Shown here piece by piece: positions 1-10,900 of a stretch of DNA of 60,000 bases. Where the stretch lies: the NCBI RefSeq assembly GCF_910592395.1, contig NC_088319.1:14262001-14322000 (forward strand). Reading direction: 5' to 3'. Each line of letters opens with the position of its first letter. Position 1 is the stretch's first letter. The notes below the pieces were generated by a model, which was not told where the DNA came from, searched no databases, and saw only the letters and a list, made by a program, of their open reading frames with translations. Origin of the DNA: Lineus longissimus. Taxonomy: Eukaryota > Nemertea > Pilidiophora > Heteronemertea > Lineidae. The position numbers were made by a program, and so were the translations under genes.

Positions 1-1068
1 ATTTATTGTGTGGCTAAAACTGCTCTCTGCCCTTCATCCATCAAAAAGAGAAAATACCCTTCCCTTTTTAATCCTGGCAAAGCACTACCTGGGCTGCTAG
101 TTCTGGGAATTTTGTCAGGATGGGGTTGTATCTTTTTTTTAAAAAACTGAGCTGTCCCCAGTCACAGCAATATTTGGTTGTCTTGGGAAAGTGGTAATGC
201 GGTGCACATTTCCACAAGGGCAAGTAGAAAATTTAACACATCTGTGCTCTTTCCGAGATCCTGATTTATATTGCTTCTAGTTCTATGGCATTGTATGGTG
301 ATGATAACTTGAAGTGAATACGATTGCCATCTGCAAAGTGAAAAAGATGTTGAAAAAAAGAAAGAAGATCTTTCAAGAAGATTGCAATATCGATGGTTCA
401 CAATACCCACAGAAAACTGTTCAGGTGTGCCAAACTCTGCCATCATCGGTTACCATGGAAACTTAAGAAATAGCAGTAGTTAGGATAACAAGGATAGAGG
501 TAGAATGCATGTTGGTTTCTATCTGTTTATGAAATAGGAATTAGAATGATTTAGTTCTATAATAAGATTTGTATATTTCAGGCGACTTTTCCTTTTGTAA
601 AGTTCCAATTTTTTGATGATATTGAAACCTGAAATCTGTAAAAATTGGACAAAAATACAAAATAAAGTGAATAACAAACATAATGTGAAAGTTATATGTT
701 TTATGTTGATATTTTCGGCCACAAGGTAGACTGTGGAGATGGATGTCCAGTGTTGGTGCATTCACTGGAGTCTGCTCCCGCTTATCTGAGGAAATAGGAG
801 ACTCGAGAGAGAAGGGCTGTAATTATCACTGGCTGGCGGGGATAGCCAACTGCCTTTGCAAGTGATTGGATGGATTATGACCTGCCCCTGCACAAACCAT
901 TCACTTCAACTCACCCCCAGATTTATCCATTAGGTGGAGATCAGGAACCGTGACAACTTTGTTTGCTCGCCATAGAGGCTCTCCTCTGTTTGCAGTATAA
1001 GGACAACATCATCATATCTAATTCAAATATGCCAAATTTCGAAATCCACAAAAACATCATTTACTCAC
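1..1068. other. Intron of the transporter gene, no coding exon seen
   Basis: This is AT-rich sequence downstream of the transporter donor. No phase-1 acceptor followed by transporter-like sequence was found on the minus strand. An imperfect X-box-like palindrome (GTTACCATGGAAAC) sits at 449-462. Confidence 0.4.
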
Positions 1069-1458
1069 CCGTGCGTAAGAATAAATTACTACATTGTGCC
1101 AAAGCGACAGGTCCAAACACTCCGCCCCAAAGCCCTAAGGTCCTCCTCAACTCATCACCAATATTTCGTGGGAAAATCTGGGACATGCGATTAAAATCAT
1201 GATACGTCGTATGCGCTCCATTGGCACCGTCCTTCTTTGCACGTTTCCGCAAAGCACCACCGTCTGCGTTATTTTTCAATATAGGTTTCTTTTCGTCGTA
1301 GCCAGACGTTGTGGATGTAATGGAGGATAGTGATGTTGATGACGCCATTTGGATCTCGTTGATGTCATCGGGGGCAAGAGTGACGCCAGTTTTGTCATGG
1401 ATGATGGAAGCACTCATCGTTTCCGTTGATTCTTACTTTGAACAGAACTGTTCATTTC
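1069..1458 (-). CDS. First coding exon of a probable multi-pass transporter (tentatively SLC12-like), partial gene
   Basis: The coding part runs from ATG at 1417-1415 down to 1069 (116 codons plus one base), where a GTGAGT donor (complement of 1063-1068) follows. A CAG acceptor at 1459-1461 marks the exon's 5' end, so the first 41 bases are 5' UTR and a non-coding exon must lie upstream. The N-terminal ~85 residues are polar, Ser/Thr- and Lys-rich, as in a cytosolic tail. The last ~24 residues (RTLGLWGGVFGPVALAQCS followed by NLFLRTG) look like the start of a first membrane segment. This resembles the opening of cation-chloride cotransporter relatives (SLC12A9 type) in my recollection; that identity is inference. 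Other transporters of the amino acid-polyamine-cation superfamily are possible. Later exons are off the left edge, since no convincing continuation was found in 1-1060. Confidence 0.55.
1414..1455 (-). other. Upstream ORF overlapping the transporter start codon
   Basis: In the 5' UTR part of the exon an ATG (complement of 1453-1455) opens a 13-codon ORF. It ends with a TGA that overlaps the main ATG as ATGA (1417-1414). The two frames differ. Such an overlap usually lowers main-ORF translation or makes it depend on reinitiation. Confidence 0.45.
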
Positions 1459-3590
1459 CTGCAAAGAATGAATGAGTGTGGAAAAATAATACAATTTTTT
1501 ACCCAGACATTATGCCCCAAATGCACATTCTGTTCACGTTTGTTGGGGATAAGCTGTACTCAAGAGATCAACCTATTTAGAGATCTAAATGTATAAAGAA
1601 TAAATGAACCACATCTAAGCACAGTTCATAATCAAATAAGACACCGTCCACAGGATGTGACAAAAATATAATCCATCGATCCACAAAACTGTAGCTGAGC
1701 AACTTAATTGCTCTTAATTCCTATCCCAAAATGTCAAGGCCTGATGGCTTGATCATTAACTTAATCTAGCCAACACCCACACCAGTGTCTTCACACAATG
1801 ACAGACTGACATTTCTAAAACTCCTCCATTGATATGAATGATGGAAATTATGTATCCTCAGGTAAATGTTTTACTCCTGTTTAGCTTTGAAATGATTTTC
1901 CAGTCTAACCTCGATGCTCCCAGCAACAATAATAAGAACACCTACTTTCTTCCCTTAACTGCTTAAAAAGGAAGAGAGGATTGGAGCAAGACTTTTGATT
2001 GTGAGACTGAGAGGATGACGGAGACTTGCTGGTATGACTTTTGCCCTTCTCGTCCTTCCATTCAAATAATTAACGGTGATAGATGAAAAATATACCAGCC
2101 CCTCATTCAACTCTCCATTGCTATGACTATGAATGTATGAACATCTGCCTACTTATCGCAATAAGACAGAAACCGGTTTACCAATACACGGAACAAATTT
2201 TCCCTTTAGTGCTTTATAGCTTATGCAGGATCCAAATCATACCTATGCTGGTAAGCGAAAGATAATGCATTGCAGTGGGAAAACAAGATCTCTGGTCAAA
2301 ATCATCATACAATACATACATACCTCAAACGACAATGCTTCGTGGCTTTTCTTTCCTCAAACCCTTTCCATTGAAAATTGATTTTTGAAAGAGAAATAAT
2401 GACAGAGAACTACACTGTGTCTAGGACACAACATACAAAGACTGATGTTCGGTATTAATCATGTAGTTGACCAAATGGAAGATAGACGGTGCTGGATTTC
2501 TTGGTTGGAAAATATTGATCAGGATGATTCAATGGTAAGCTGCTGGTGCTAGCATTGCTGTGGAAAGGATGAGTGTTGTTTATGATTCATCCCTGGAATT
2601 TAAAGATGGTCGACACAAGAATACAACGAAAAGCATATAAAGTTTCAATCATTACAGTAACACTGCAAGTGTTCACGGATGGTGGAAACACAAGCTCAAT
2701 TTGTGTGGTGCACGGGGGGGGGGGGGGGAGGAGGGATTGTGCTAAAGCCATAGTATTAGTTAAGAAGATGAGACTGTATCATGCATGTACATGTAGTACA
2801 TGTAAATGTTTCCAAACATCTCTTGGTGATTCCTTTGAAGACCAGGCAAAAACCAAAATAAGAGGCGCCGAGCTGTTGATGATGATGATATTGATGAAAA
2901 CAAATAAGTGCACAGACTGCAATTTGCTTCACCATGGAATGACAATGTAGGCCTAAGCCTACCGCACTCCTGGAGAAGCACAATCTAGCACCCATCCTAC
3001 TTGCTATCCTCATAGGCCTACATCATCAGTGAAACTTGTTATTTCTGATACGCCCCCCAGCACCACGCCCTCTTCACTTGTCTTTGCTTGGGGCAGACCC
3101 TTTCAAATGCGAATATACAAGCTTCTCTTGCTGCATTGGGCTCTGCTCTTAGGGTGCAGGTTTTCGTCTAGTCTAGCTTGGCTCAAACAGCCAGCACTGT
3201 CCCTGGCTGAAATCAGAGTTGGCCTAGAGTTGCTTGATCCTGATCCCCAGCCACCTGTCCATGACCATGCTTTCCAAAGTTATAGTTATGAGACAGCCCC
3301 TAATTTGTTTTCATTTTAGTTTTGATTTGTTGAATGCATTATCTAATCCTATTATAGATTCTTGGTTACTTTCTTCAACTTTGGCTTAACCCATAAGCAT
3401 TCATTCTGCATTCTGGTGTGGTTAAGTGATGATTAACTTACTAATTCGTGTAAAAGGACGACAATATACGATATTGGTTCTAGTTCTTCGATTTGCCGCT
3501 AGGGTTCCGTCGTTGGATGTGAGCTTATCGGCCGCGTCGGAAGGAATGAAATCGCTTTATTTTACGAATCTCACGTTCTTTCATAAAAAA
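1459..3590. other. Intergenic/5' flanking DNA without recognisable gene
   Basis: No ORF here resembles a known protein. A long poly-G tract lies at about 2714-2728, followed by ACATGTA-type short palindromes around 2785-2805. Non-coding first exons of either flanking gene could be here but cannot be recognised by eye. Confidence 0.4.
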
Positions 3591-3593
3591 GCC

Positions 3594-4530
3594 TGGTCAG
3601 ATAACCAGCTGGCAGAGGCTATTTCAGTATTTGTTCCATTTTACTCTCTTTGCCTGCTTTGAAGAGTTGTCCATTAAACACTCCTGTCTCCTGGGTAAAA
3701 CTTGGTGAGAAAAATGAGTGATCCTTAATCCAATCTTGCCAGAGTGAGCAGTCCTTCTCGAAGCATCAGTGTCTCAGCAACAGCTGATATTAGTTAGTGA
3801 TAACAAGTCTTGACGGAGTGCAGCCTCGACACACAAACAGTGGAGATGGTCATCAGATGATTTGAGATGGGACTTTGTGACGAATGACGATGTGATTCAA
3901 AAGCAAACGAGGACTGACAACAAATTTGAGGGCTCCATACCAAAATTACAGTGTGGACAGATTGATCAAAATAAATTATTTTTATATGTGGATAATGATG
4001 TCTTTTTTTGTGGCACGTTCTGAATGAGAAAGAGGATTTTTGGAGGATTCACCAGTCTTCTAAGATGATTGTGGTCCCAAGTAGTACTCAGGTATACCTG
4101 TCTCGTGAGATCAGATAACCAGCTGGCAGAGGTTGGTTGGTCCATTGTCCGTCCTTGTGAGATGATTACCATGGTACAACCAAATCAGTTGTCTTGTATC
4201 ACCCATGTCGAACGCAAGTGTAATGTTGTCCTGTACAGCTAAATGACCCTTTGAAGGTTGTGTCAATGTCTTCCCAACCTGACCAGGTATTGAGATAATC
4301 AACTGGAATAGGTTGGTTGTTAAAAAGCTGTCCTGCAGTCTCCTGAGTTTATTAGTGGTAACCTTGGTGTAATTTTTAGGTTGTGTCAAGGTCTTCCCAA
4401 CCTGACCAGATAACCAGCTGGCAGAGGGTAGTTGTTTCAGAGTTTCTAGGTTGTGTCAAAGCCTTCACAATCTGAATAGATAAGCAGCTGGCAGAGGTTG
4501 ATTGTTTCGTCATCCCACAGAGAGAAAGAT
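3594..4530. repeat. Diverged low-copy repeat built on CAGATAACCAGCTGGCAGAG
   Basis: The string AGATAACCAGCTGGCAGAGG or a close variant occurs near 3599, 4112, 4409 and 4480, with a weaker copy near 4293. The last copies are preceded by GGTTGTGTCAARGYCTTC (near 4256, 4379, 4448). The units are irregularly spaced and diverged, as in an old degraded tandem array. Confidence 0.55.
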
Positions 4531-5282
4531 GTTGGGATTTCACCAATCTCAGTCGCCTGTAGTCCATTGTAACGGGTCATTGTCGGACGTCAGTTCGCCA
4601 AGAAAACCAAAGGAATTGAAGGGTTCATTGAACTCATCAACAAATCATTAGTTTTTAGTGAAGTTCAACTGTATTCCTAGATAAATCACTTTGGTATATA
4701 GAGAGTAAGATTACAATTAACTCACGTTAAAGTTTGAGTTCCGGGGAGGTAGAGTTGTCAGTTGGTTTAGGGGCGCAATCTCCTAGCTTATAACTGCGTT
4801 GTAAACATATTGCTAAAAATTGATTAATGAAAAAGGCAGTAGGGCAATATTAAGCAAACAGTAATGAAAAAAGGTGTAATTCCATTAACTGAATATTGTT
4901 TTTAGACACTATTACATGTATTGGCCTACTTTTCCTACACCACGAGAACAATGCATGTGAAAAAAACAAGTGAGTCGCGAAGTAATAATGTTTGTAAGGT
5001 AAAGAAAAGCTCGGTCGTCTAAGGTCCGGTCGTCTATATACTGGAGTCCATGAGCGCTGACAGTCTGGCGCGGCCTACGGATACGATCGAGAAGCCGGTT
5101 TGGGGTTCTAACGACGGTGCTCGCATGCATTGGTCTTATCCCCGAAACCTTTACAAAACTGACAATCTTGTGGCATATCAGATGTGCATCCGACGACGGT
5201 AAAACTCGTGGCACCCGTCTCAGGCGAAGCTGACAGTAATGGAACTGTAAATCTCGTGGCATATCGGATGCCCATTCAATGA

Positions 5283-5727
5283 CGGCTGCTCTGCCAAGTT
5301 GTCAAATGGTGAGAAAGATGAGGCAGTCACAGCCAGCCCGAATCAGTCCTTGCTTTTCCACCGTGTTGACAACAGGATGAGAGAGATGAGACAGTCACAG
5401 CCAGGCCACATCAGTCTTGTTGGCTGCTCTGCCAAGTTGTTAACATGGTGAGAGAGAGGCCACATCAGTTTTGGCTGCTCTGCCAAAATTGTCAACATGG
5501 TGAGAGAGATGAGAGAGTCACAGCCAGGCCGAATCAGTCCTGGCTGCTCCACCGTGTGGACAGCATGATAAGATAGATGAGACGGTCACAGCCAGGCCAA
5601 ATCAGTCTTTGCTGCTCTGCCAAGTTGTCAACATGGTGAGAGAGATGAGAGAGTCACAGCCAGGCCGAATCAGTCCTGGCTGCTCCACAAGGACTGATTT
5701 GGCCTGTCTGTGACTGTCTCATCTCTT
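5283..5727. repeat. Satellite-like array of ~70-80 bp units, last part inverted
   Basis: Variants of GTCACAGCCAGGCCGAATCAG and GGCTGCTCTGCCAAGTTGTC recur at least five times in one orientation between 5283 and 5690. From about 5690 the array flips, reading TGATTTGGCCTGTCTGTGAC. Opposite-strand copies of the same units appear at about 6494-6608, beyond the fold-back element. ORFs read across the array are artefacts of the repeat. Confidence 0.7.
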
Positions 5728-6326
5728 ATCTCGGAGGGACCCAAGCAATTAAGCACTTTTTTGTTTTTATTGCTTTTTTTCATTTACTTAATTATTTTAA
5801 TAATAAATTAAATGTACACAATGGTTCGAACCTACCTGTAAAAAAAACTCGCTGCCGGGACTACTAGTTATTGTCCTCTGTCCTCACTAAGAGGTGGCAG
5901 CATAGACAATTGACCTTCAACGCACCTGCTACGTTAGTGGGGTTAACACCATGGATGTAATGCCGAGAGATTTGCATAGTATATAAAGGGACTTGGTAGG
6001 TAGTGTATTAATAAGATAAACCACAGATTAAACCAGGTTCATACTTGCTTACTTACTCAGGGTTCCAACTGTAAATCGTCCCCCGCCCTAAAAACGGGCG
6101 ATATTTTTATTTTTTAGTATTTGCCTAGTTCCATTTTCTTAGCTCAGATGGCAGCACCAGAGAAGATGAGTGTCGTACGGATATATAAGCCTGGAGGACG
6201 TACCGGCGGCGAGTTTTTTATTTTACACAACCATTGTGTACATTTAATTTATTATTAAGATAATTAAGTAAATGAAAAAAAGCAATAAAAACAAAAAGTG
6301 AATAATTGTTTGGGTCCTTCCGAGAT
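5728..6326. mobile_element. Fold-back / MITE-like element with ~125-140 bp terminal inverted repeats
   Basis: The left arm (about 5728-5868) and right arm (about 6203-6326) are inverted copies at high identity. Both contain GGACCCAA.CAATT, the AT-rich stretch around AATAAATTAAATGTACACAA, and a CTCGC(T/C)GCCGG inner end. The unique middle of about 330 bp has no transposase ORF, so it would be non-autonomous. A partial extra arm copy lies at 6448-6490. The outer right arm read on the minus strand (GAGTTCGAATCTCGG) looks like a tRNA T-arm or Pol III B-box. No clear target-site duplication was identified. Confidence 0.65.
5970..5987 (+). promoter_or_regulatory. Octamer plus TATA-like pair inside the fold-back element
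   Basis: ATTTGCAT (5970-5977) is followed two bases later by TATATAAA (5980-5987). The pair resembles a compact promoter core, but no transcript start or product can be tied to it. Confidence 0.3.
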
Positions 6327-6447
6327 TCGAACTCGCACCAATTGTCGGATGTGCATCGCTGATCTTGTGACTTGTTTACTGACTTACAACACGTGCGTTT
6401 CTTACTTGATGACGTCAGGCGAAGTTACTGAGCTCTGATTGGCGGTC

Positions 6448-6608
6448 AATGTACACAATGGTACGAACCAACCTGTAAAAAAAACCCTCGCGATCTGGCC
6501 TGTCTGTGACTGTCTCATCTCTCTCATCATGTTGGCAACACAGTGGAGCAGCATGAACAGATTCGGCATGGCTGTGACTGTCTCATCTCTCTCTCACCAT
6601 GTTGGTCA
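6448..6608. repeat. Inverted copies of the satellite unit plus partial fold-back arm
   Basis: GTACACAATGGTACGAACC at about 6450 matches the inner part of the fold-back left arm (GTACACAATGGTTCGAACC at about 5814). It is followed by two copies of CTGTGACTGTCTCATCTCTC, the reverse complement of the array at 5283-5690. Confidence 0.6.
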
Positions 6609-6655
6609 AGTGTTTGCTGGATGTACCAAGCCCCTTCACTATGCGTACTCTGTTT

Positions 6656-6883
6656 GACTGTGCCACCAGGCAATCTGGGGAAAACCCTACAATGAGACCG
6701 CGGATCATGCGGGTTTTGAGTTGTAACTGTGGAGTGAGACCTTATGTAGTTCACGCCTCATGTAAAGACAGTGTTTTTTCATGAGGCGTGACCTACATAC
6801 GGTCTCACTCCACAGTTACAACTCAAAACCCGCATCCGCGGTCTCATTGTAGGGTTTTCCCCAGATTGCCTGGTGGCACAGTC
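6656..6883. repeat. Near-perfect ~105 bp inverted repeat with 17-base loop
   Basis: The arm 6656-6762 is the reverse complement of 6780-6883 except for a 3-base indel (GGATCATGCGG versus GGATGCGG) and a few substitutions. The loop is 6763-6779. A transcript would fold into a long hairpin. A short arm segment (GTCTCACTCCACAGTT) recurs just after the right arm. Confidence 0.85.
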
Positions 6884-7517
6884 TCACTCCACAGTTGAGA
6901 CGCTTGGGGATACCATACAGGGTCCAAGAGCGGACTGTGGGAATGGACTAAATTTAGATGATCATGTGCTGGTATTGATCTGACTCAACTATAGTTATGG
7001 AGTTCCTGTTTATTGACATGTTAGTAATGATGTGTCAATGCTTTTCTTGATATTTGTAACAAGTTTCCATCTGAATATCACTCAGATGTCGCTCCAAGGG
7101 AGCGAAACGACTTCGATTTGGAGCGAAATGACTGGGGGCGAAAAGGTTAGGAAGCGAAACAACCGCAATTCGTGAAAATCACACTCCACACCAATTTTCT
7201 CTGCGTGGAGTTTGAAAAATATTTGCCGTATTTGGTAAATTAGTAATTTGTTGTGGGTGTTAGATTTAATTTTTGCCCTCCCCAAATTCAGATAATTGAA
7301 GTCAAATGTATATTTCATTTAAATTCCTATACACCTTTCTCTTTGCAGAAACATAGACATTAATTTTAAAAACTGCTTTACTAAATGAACAAGGAAAACG
7401 TAATGCTTGTTAAAAGACCTATAGTTATTATAGTAATATCTGTAGGGATGCGTATAACAGATTGGAACAGCCTGGGTGAGCGCATCAATTGAGAGGCTCG
7501 ACAGAGCACAGAAATTA

Positions 7518-7769
7518 TCAACCCTCGGAAACATTCGGCTTCTTTAACAATGGGAAAACACCAGTTAAGGATGGATTATCGTCGGATTTTTTTGCCTTTG
7601 GAATTTTCTTATGTATAAAGTTAGGATATCTGAGAGAATCATCCAAATTTACTGACAATTTCGTGTAGAAATCAGTCTCTTTCAAATCTACCAATATCAT
7701 TTCCCAATATCCGGAGGGTTCTCTCACCCATACTCGGCGAGGACAGTGAGCAAAATATTCGGTCGCCAT
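7518..7769 (-). other. Unidentified 83-codon ORF head to head with dishevelled
   Basis: The ORF starts with a strong context (AAAATGGCG) 54 bases from the Dvl start codon on the opposite strand. Residues 1-35 (CPRRVWVREPSGYW is the clearest part) faintly recall the N-terminus of transposon-derived nucleases of the PIF/Harbinger type, but no catalytic region is present. It may be a decayed element remnant, the first exon of a divergent gene, or chance. The ATG lies inside a YY1-type motif, which alone could create it. Confidence 0.25.
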
Positions 7770-7772
7770 TTT
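7764..7772. promoter_or_regulatory. YY1-type motif upstream of the dishevelled start
   Basis: CGCCATTTT matches the core of the metazoan YY1 site (AAnATGGCG on the other strand). It lies about 50 bases before the Dvl ATG, a common place for YY1 sites near transcription starts. Function is inferred from position and motif only. Confidence 0.4.
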
Positions 7773-7823
7773 GGGAAAGATAGAACATCATCCAGAATTT
7801 AGAGTCTAAATCTGCCCTCCAGT

Positions 7824-7987
7824 ATGGAGGCCGAGACTAAAATCATCTATCATATAGATGACGAGGACACCCCGTATTTAATCAAACTTTCTGTTCCCGC
7901 TGATCGGGTCACTTTAGGGGATTTTAAGAATGCCTTGAATCGGCCAAATTATAAATTCTTTTTCAAGTCGATGGATGATGATTTTGG
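7824..7987 (+). CDS. dvl: dvl exon 1: start and most of DIX domain
   Basis: Encodes [20 protein letters not shown] to KSMDDDFG, the first ~54 residues of the DIX domain, which polymerises head to tail. The ATG at 7824 is the first in frame and gives the family's usual short N-terminus. It ends two bases into a Gly codon before GTGAGT. Confidence 0.95.
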
Positions 7988-10900
7988 GTGAGTTCCGAGT
8001 TGTTTTGTCTCGCTGCAACACCTAAATGACCACCGATCTCTTTTTTATTAAACTGATTTGCTGTTCTAGATAGATACATTGTCTCCTGTTATTGATATTT
8101 GGCCGTAATATGTCTTGTTTTCGTGGAAACGGTACCCTAAGTTTTGACAGCCGGTTAGGGCTTCATCACACTTTGTGTACACTGCACATGATACAGTGCA
8201 TGATGATAATGCAATCGGCAGTGCATTGATACCCATGGCCATGGATCCATACATCATGATTATTGGCTAGGACTACATATCTGATCATGATGCATAGGCC
8301 ACATCATGATGACATGCATGCCTGGCTGGCCCTAACGCACCTGCAAAGTGCAGTATTAGATGGATTCGAAGAAGTTTGTTTTGGCACTGACCAGTCATGC
8401 ATTATGCAAAGGATCGCTGTGTCTCTGAGTCTTAAGCATTGTCCGAAGTCCGCTTAGGCTTTCTGACGTGTTCTGAGTGTGCGCCTTTGATTTGTTTTGG
8501 CACTGATTTGTCTTCTTCGAATTCGTCTATTGGGCAGATCCAGGAAATGTTTGTGTGAGTTGCGATAGGCCTTTTCCAGACACGCCAGTACCACCTAGGG
8601 TCAGACCAACCAACCATCTTTACAAAAGATCTTCACGGTAAAAGACGCCAGACAATAGGCCATTTTCCAGTTTCGAATGTGAATGTTTTATTGTGTATAG
8701 CTTGCCCAAATATATTGACTTCCATGCGTTTTCTATTGAATAGAAGTAAGCTATCATGTGCATGTTGAATCATTGTACACTTTAGAGAATATACATGAAT
8801 GCAGGTGTAGGCTTAATATCCTGTTGAAAGTGATGCTTCACTGACCATGTTGTATGGTGAGTGAATGATCTTGACTACATTCGGAGGCACCTTTCTTACA
8901 GTGGGAGGTTGTACTAAAGCTGTCAACAAGAACTTTTAACTGCCCCCAAGTGAGTGATATATTCGCGAATACAATATAAGGCATGTCAAAGGGGATAGTC
9001 TTGCATGTCTCGAGTGACCAGTCTGATGCCTTGGCCTTCATCCTACTAGATGAAACACTTTATCAAATATAGCCCTTACAAGATGAATTTTCTGGCCGGA
9101 GATTTGTGCTATACAGTGAAGAAGGGCGAGAGTGTTACGATTTCACATTCTGAATCTGAGGGATAGAAGAATTATTTTTGTCCGAGAACCAATAATAAAA
9201 CCACTGCTGACTGTATTCTTATGGCTTCCAGTTGAGAGCGTTGTACACCTCAGCTTTATTTTCCACTGTGTATTTGAACTATGCCTATATAGCTGTACCT
9301 GAATCTATCCAGAATGTGTGGTAGCTAGACCATCCTGCAATCTCTAATGCTATAAACTTGTTTCCAGTCAACTTATCTCGTAGTGTTGGGCTATGTTTCA
9401 TTTCTATGTATTATCTTCCCTGGCGGTATCTAGATTGAGGCATTCATTGCACCCATCGACAAACAACAAGTTTAACCCCTTGGACAACTCTTTGTAGGAA
9501 GTAGTTTATCTGGCTTTGGTATCCTTCAGGATGTCAGAGACAGCAAAAAAACAAACTACTTGTAATAAGAACGTAAAACGCTAAGTTCAAGAAGAAGGAA
9601 AAGGCTACTAATACTACTAACAACTATTCATAAGGACTCGTCATAATTGGTACCTTCATTCTTGGTGTCTGTCTGCCAATGACTGCAGCAAAAACGGACA
9701 GTTTCCTCCACTGTCTCGACTCTTATAATGGTACATCTGCATTGACAGAGACAGCCTTTGTTGTGAGGTGCAAGACAGCCATTTTTCTGCGGGGTCAACG
9801 TCTTGAACCTGTCCCCCACCCCTGGGCATGACGTCTACTATTGTTCAGCGCTATGGCCGTGGGCTGTATGGGTATCTATTGAAGAACTTCCGACACCCTC
9901 TCTGGATGCATTGCTCACCGGCGGCAGACTGGGTTGTGTTGATCTTGTCAGTGATGTGTTAACTTCGTTAACTCTTGTAGGTTTAGTGTCGAATAGGGAT
10001 TTCGCATAATGAATGATGACACCATTATTTAATGTTCAAGAAACTCGTCACTCACTGTCCGATTCTGGTAGTCCACAATACACCACCTATACACCCAGTT
10101 GAGAATGTAAAAGTTTGTAACCATGAAATGTGGACACCATGATCAGTGTTCTTATCACTGTTCTAATGAAATTTGACTTTGTCCATTTCAGAGTGGTAAA
10201 AGAAGAAATCGTTGATGATGAAACACATTTGCCATGTTTTAATGGGAGAGTCGTCTCATGGGTAAGTAACGACTTCGTGAATCTCTCTTTACTGTTTGAA
10301 GAGTTTCCGCAAACAAGAGATTTCTGTCGCTGTGACTTGTTGCAGTTGCATGCTCTCGTGTGCATATAGTGAATATAGTCTAAATTGCCTATTTTATTAA
10401 AAAAATGTATGAAATTGTATTGGTGATCAAACATGTTGCTGTGTTTTGCATTGAAAAGTAGTTAGTGTCTTTTTTAGGATCCGTCCCCACCTCCTCTGTT
10501 CTATGGCAACTTAATTACAAGTTTATGTGCAGTTCGTTTAGAATCATGGTATGATGATAAATTACGTCTCGAAGACCTGAGAACCCGACCACCAGCATGC
10601 GCAAACGTTTTTGTCCTTATCGCTAATTTATGTCCCTAGTTTATCGATATTTGAGGAAGATGGGAGCACCTTGGCCATCCGTTAGGTTGTTTTATGTTAT
10701 TGCCACATCTTAATACTAATGTCAGTAATGATACACGTGAACTTGGTGTGTGGGTTTTTGATCATCGTTGAACTTGAGTTATGATGGCTGATGCAAGGTT
10801 GTTGTCAGTTATGTGTAATTTATGGACTGACTAATGCCATAATGGAATGAGAACTTCTGTTTCAATTATAACTAAGTGCAAGAACCAGAAATTCTTGGCT

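Noticed and set aside
4912-5262. 116-codon minus-strand ORF
   Set aside because: No recognisable domain; overlaps repeated words (GTGGCATATCRGATG twice) related to the nearby fold-back region.
6439-6784. Overlapping ORFs on both strands
   Set aside because: They cross the inverted satellite copies and the hairpin arm.
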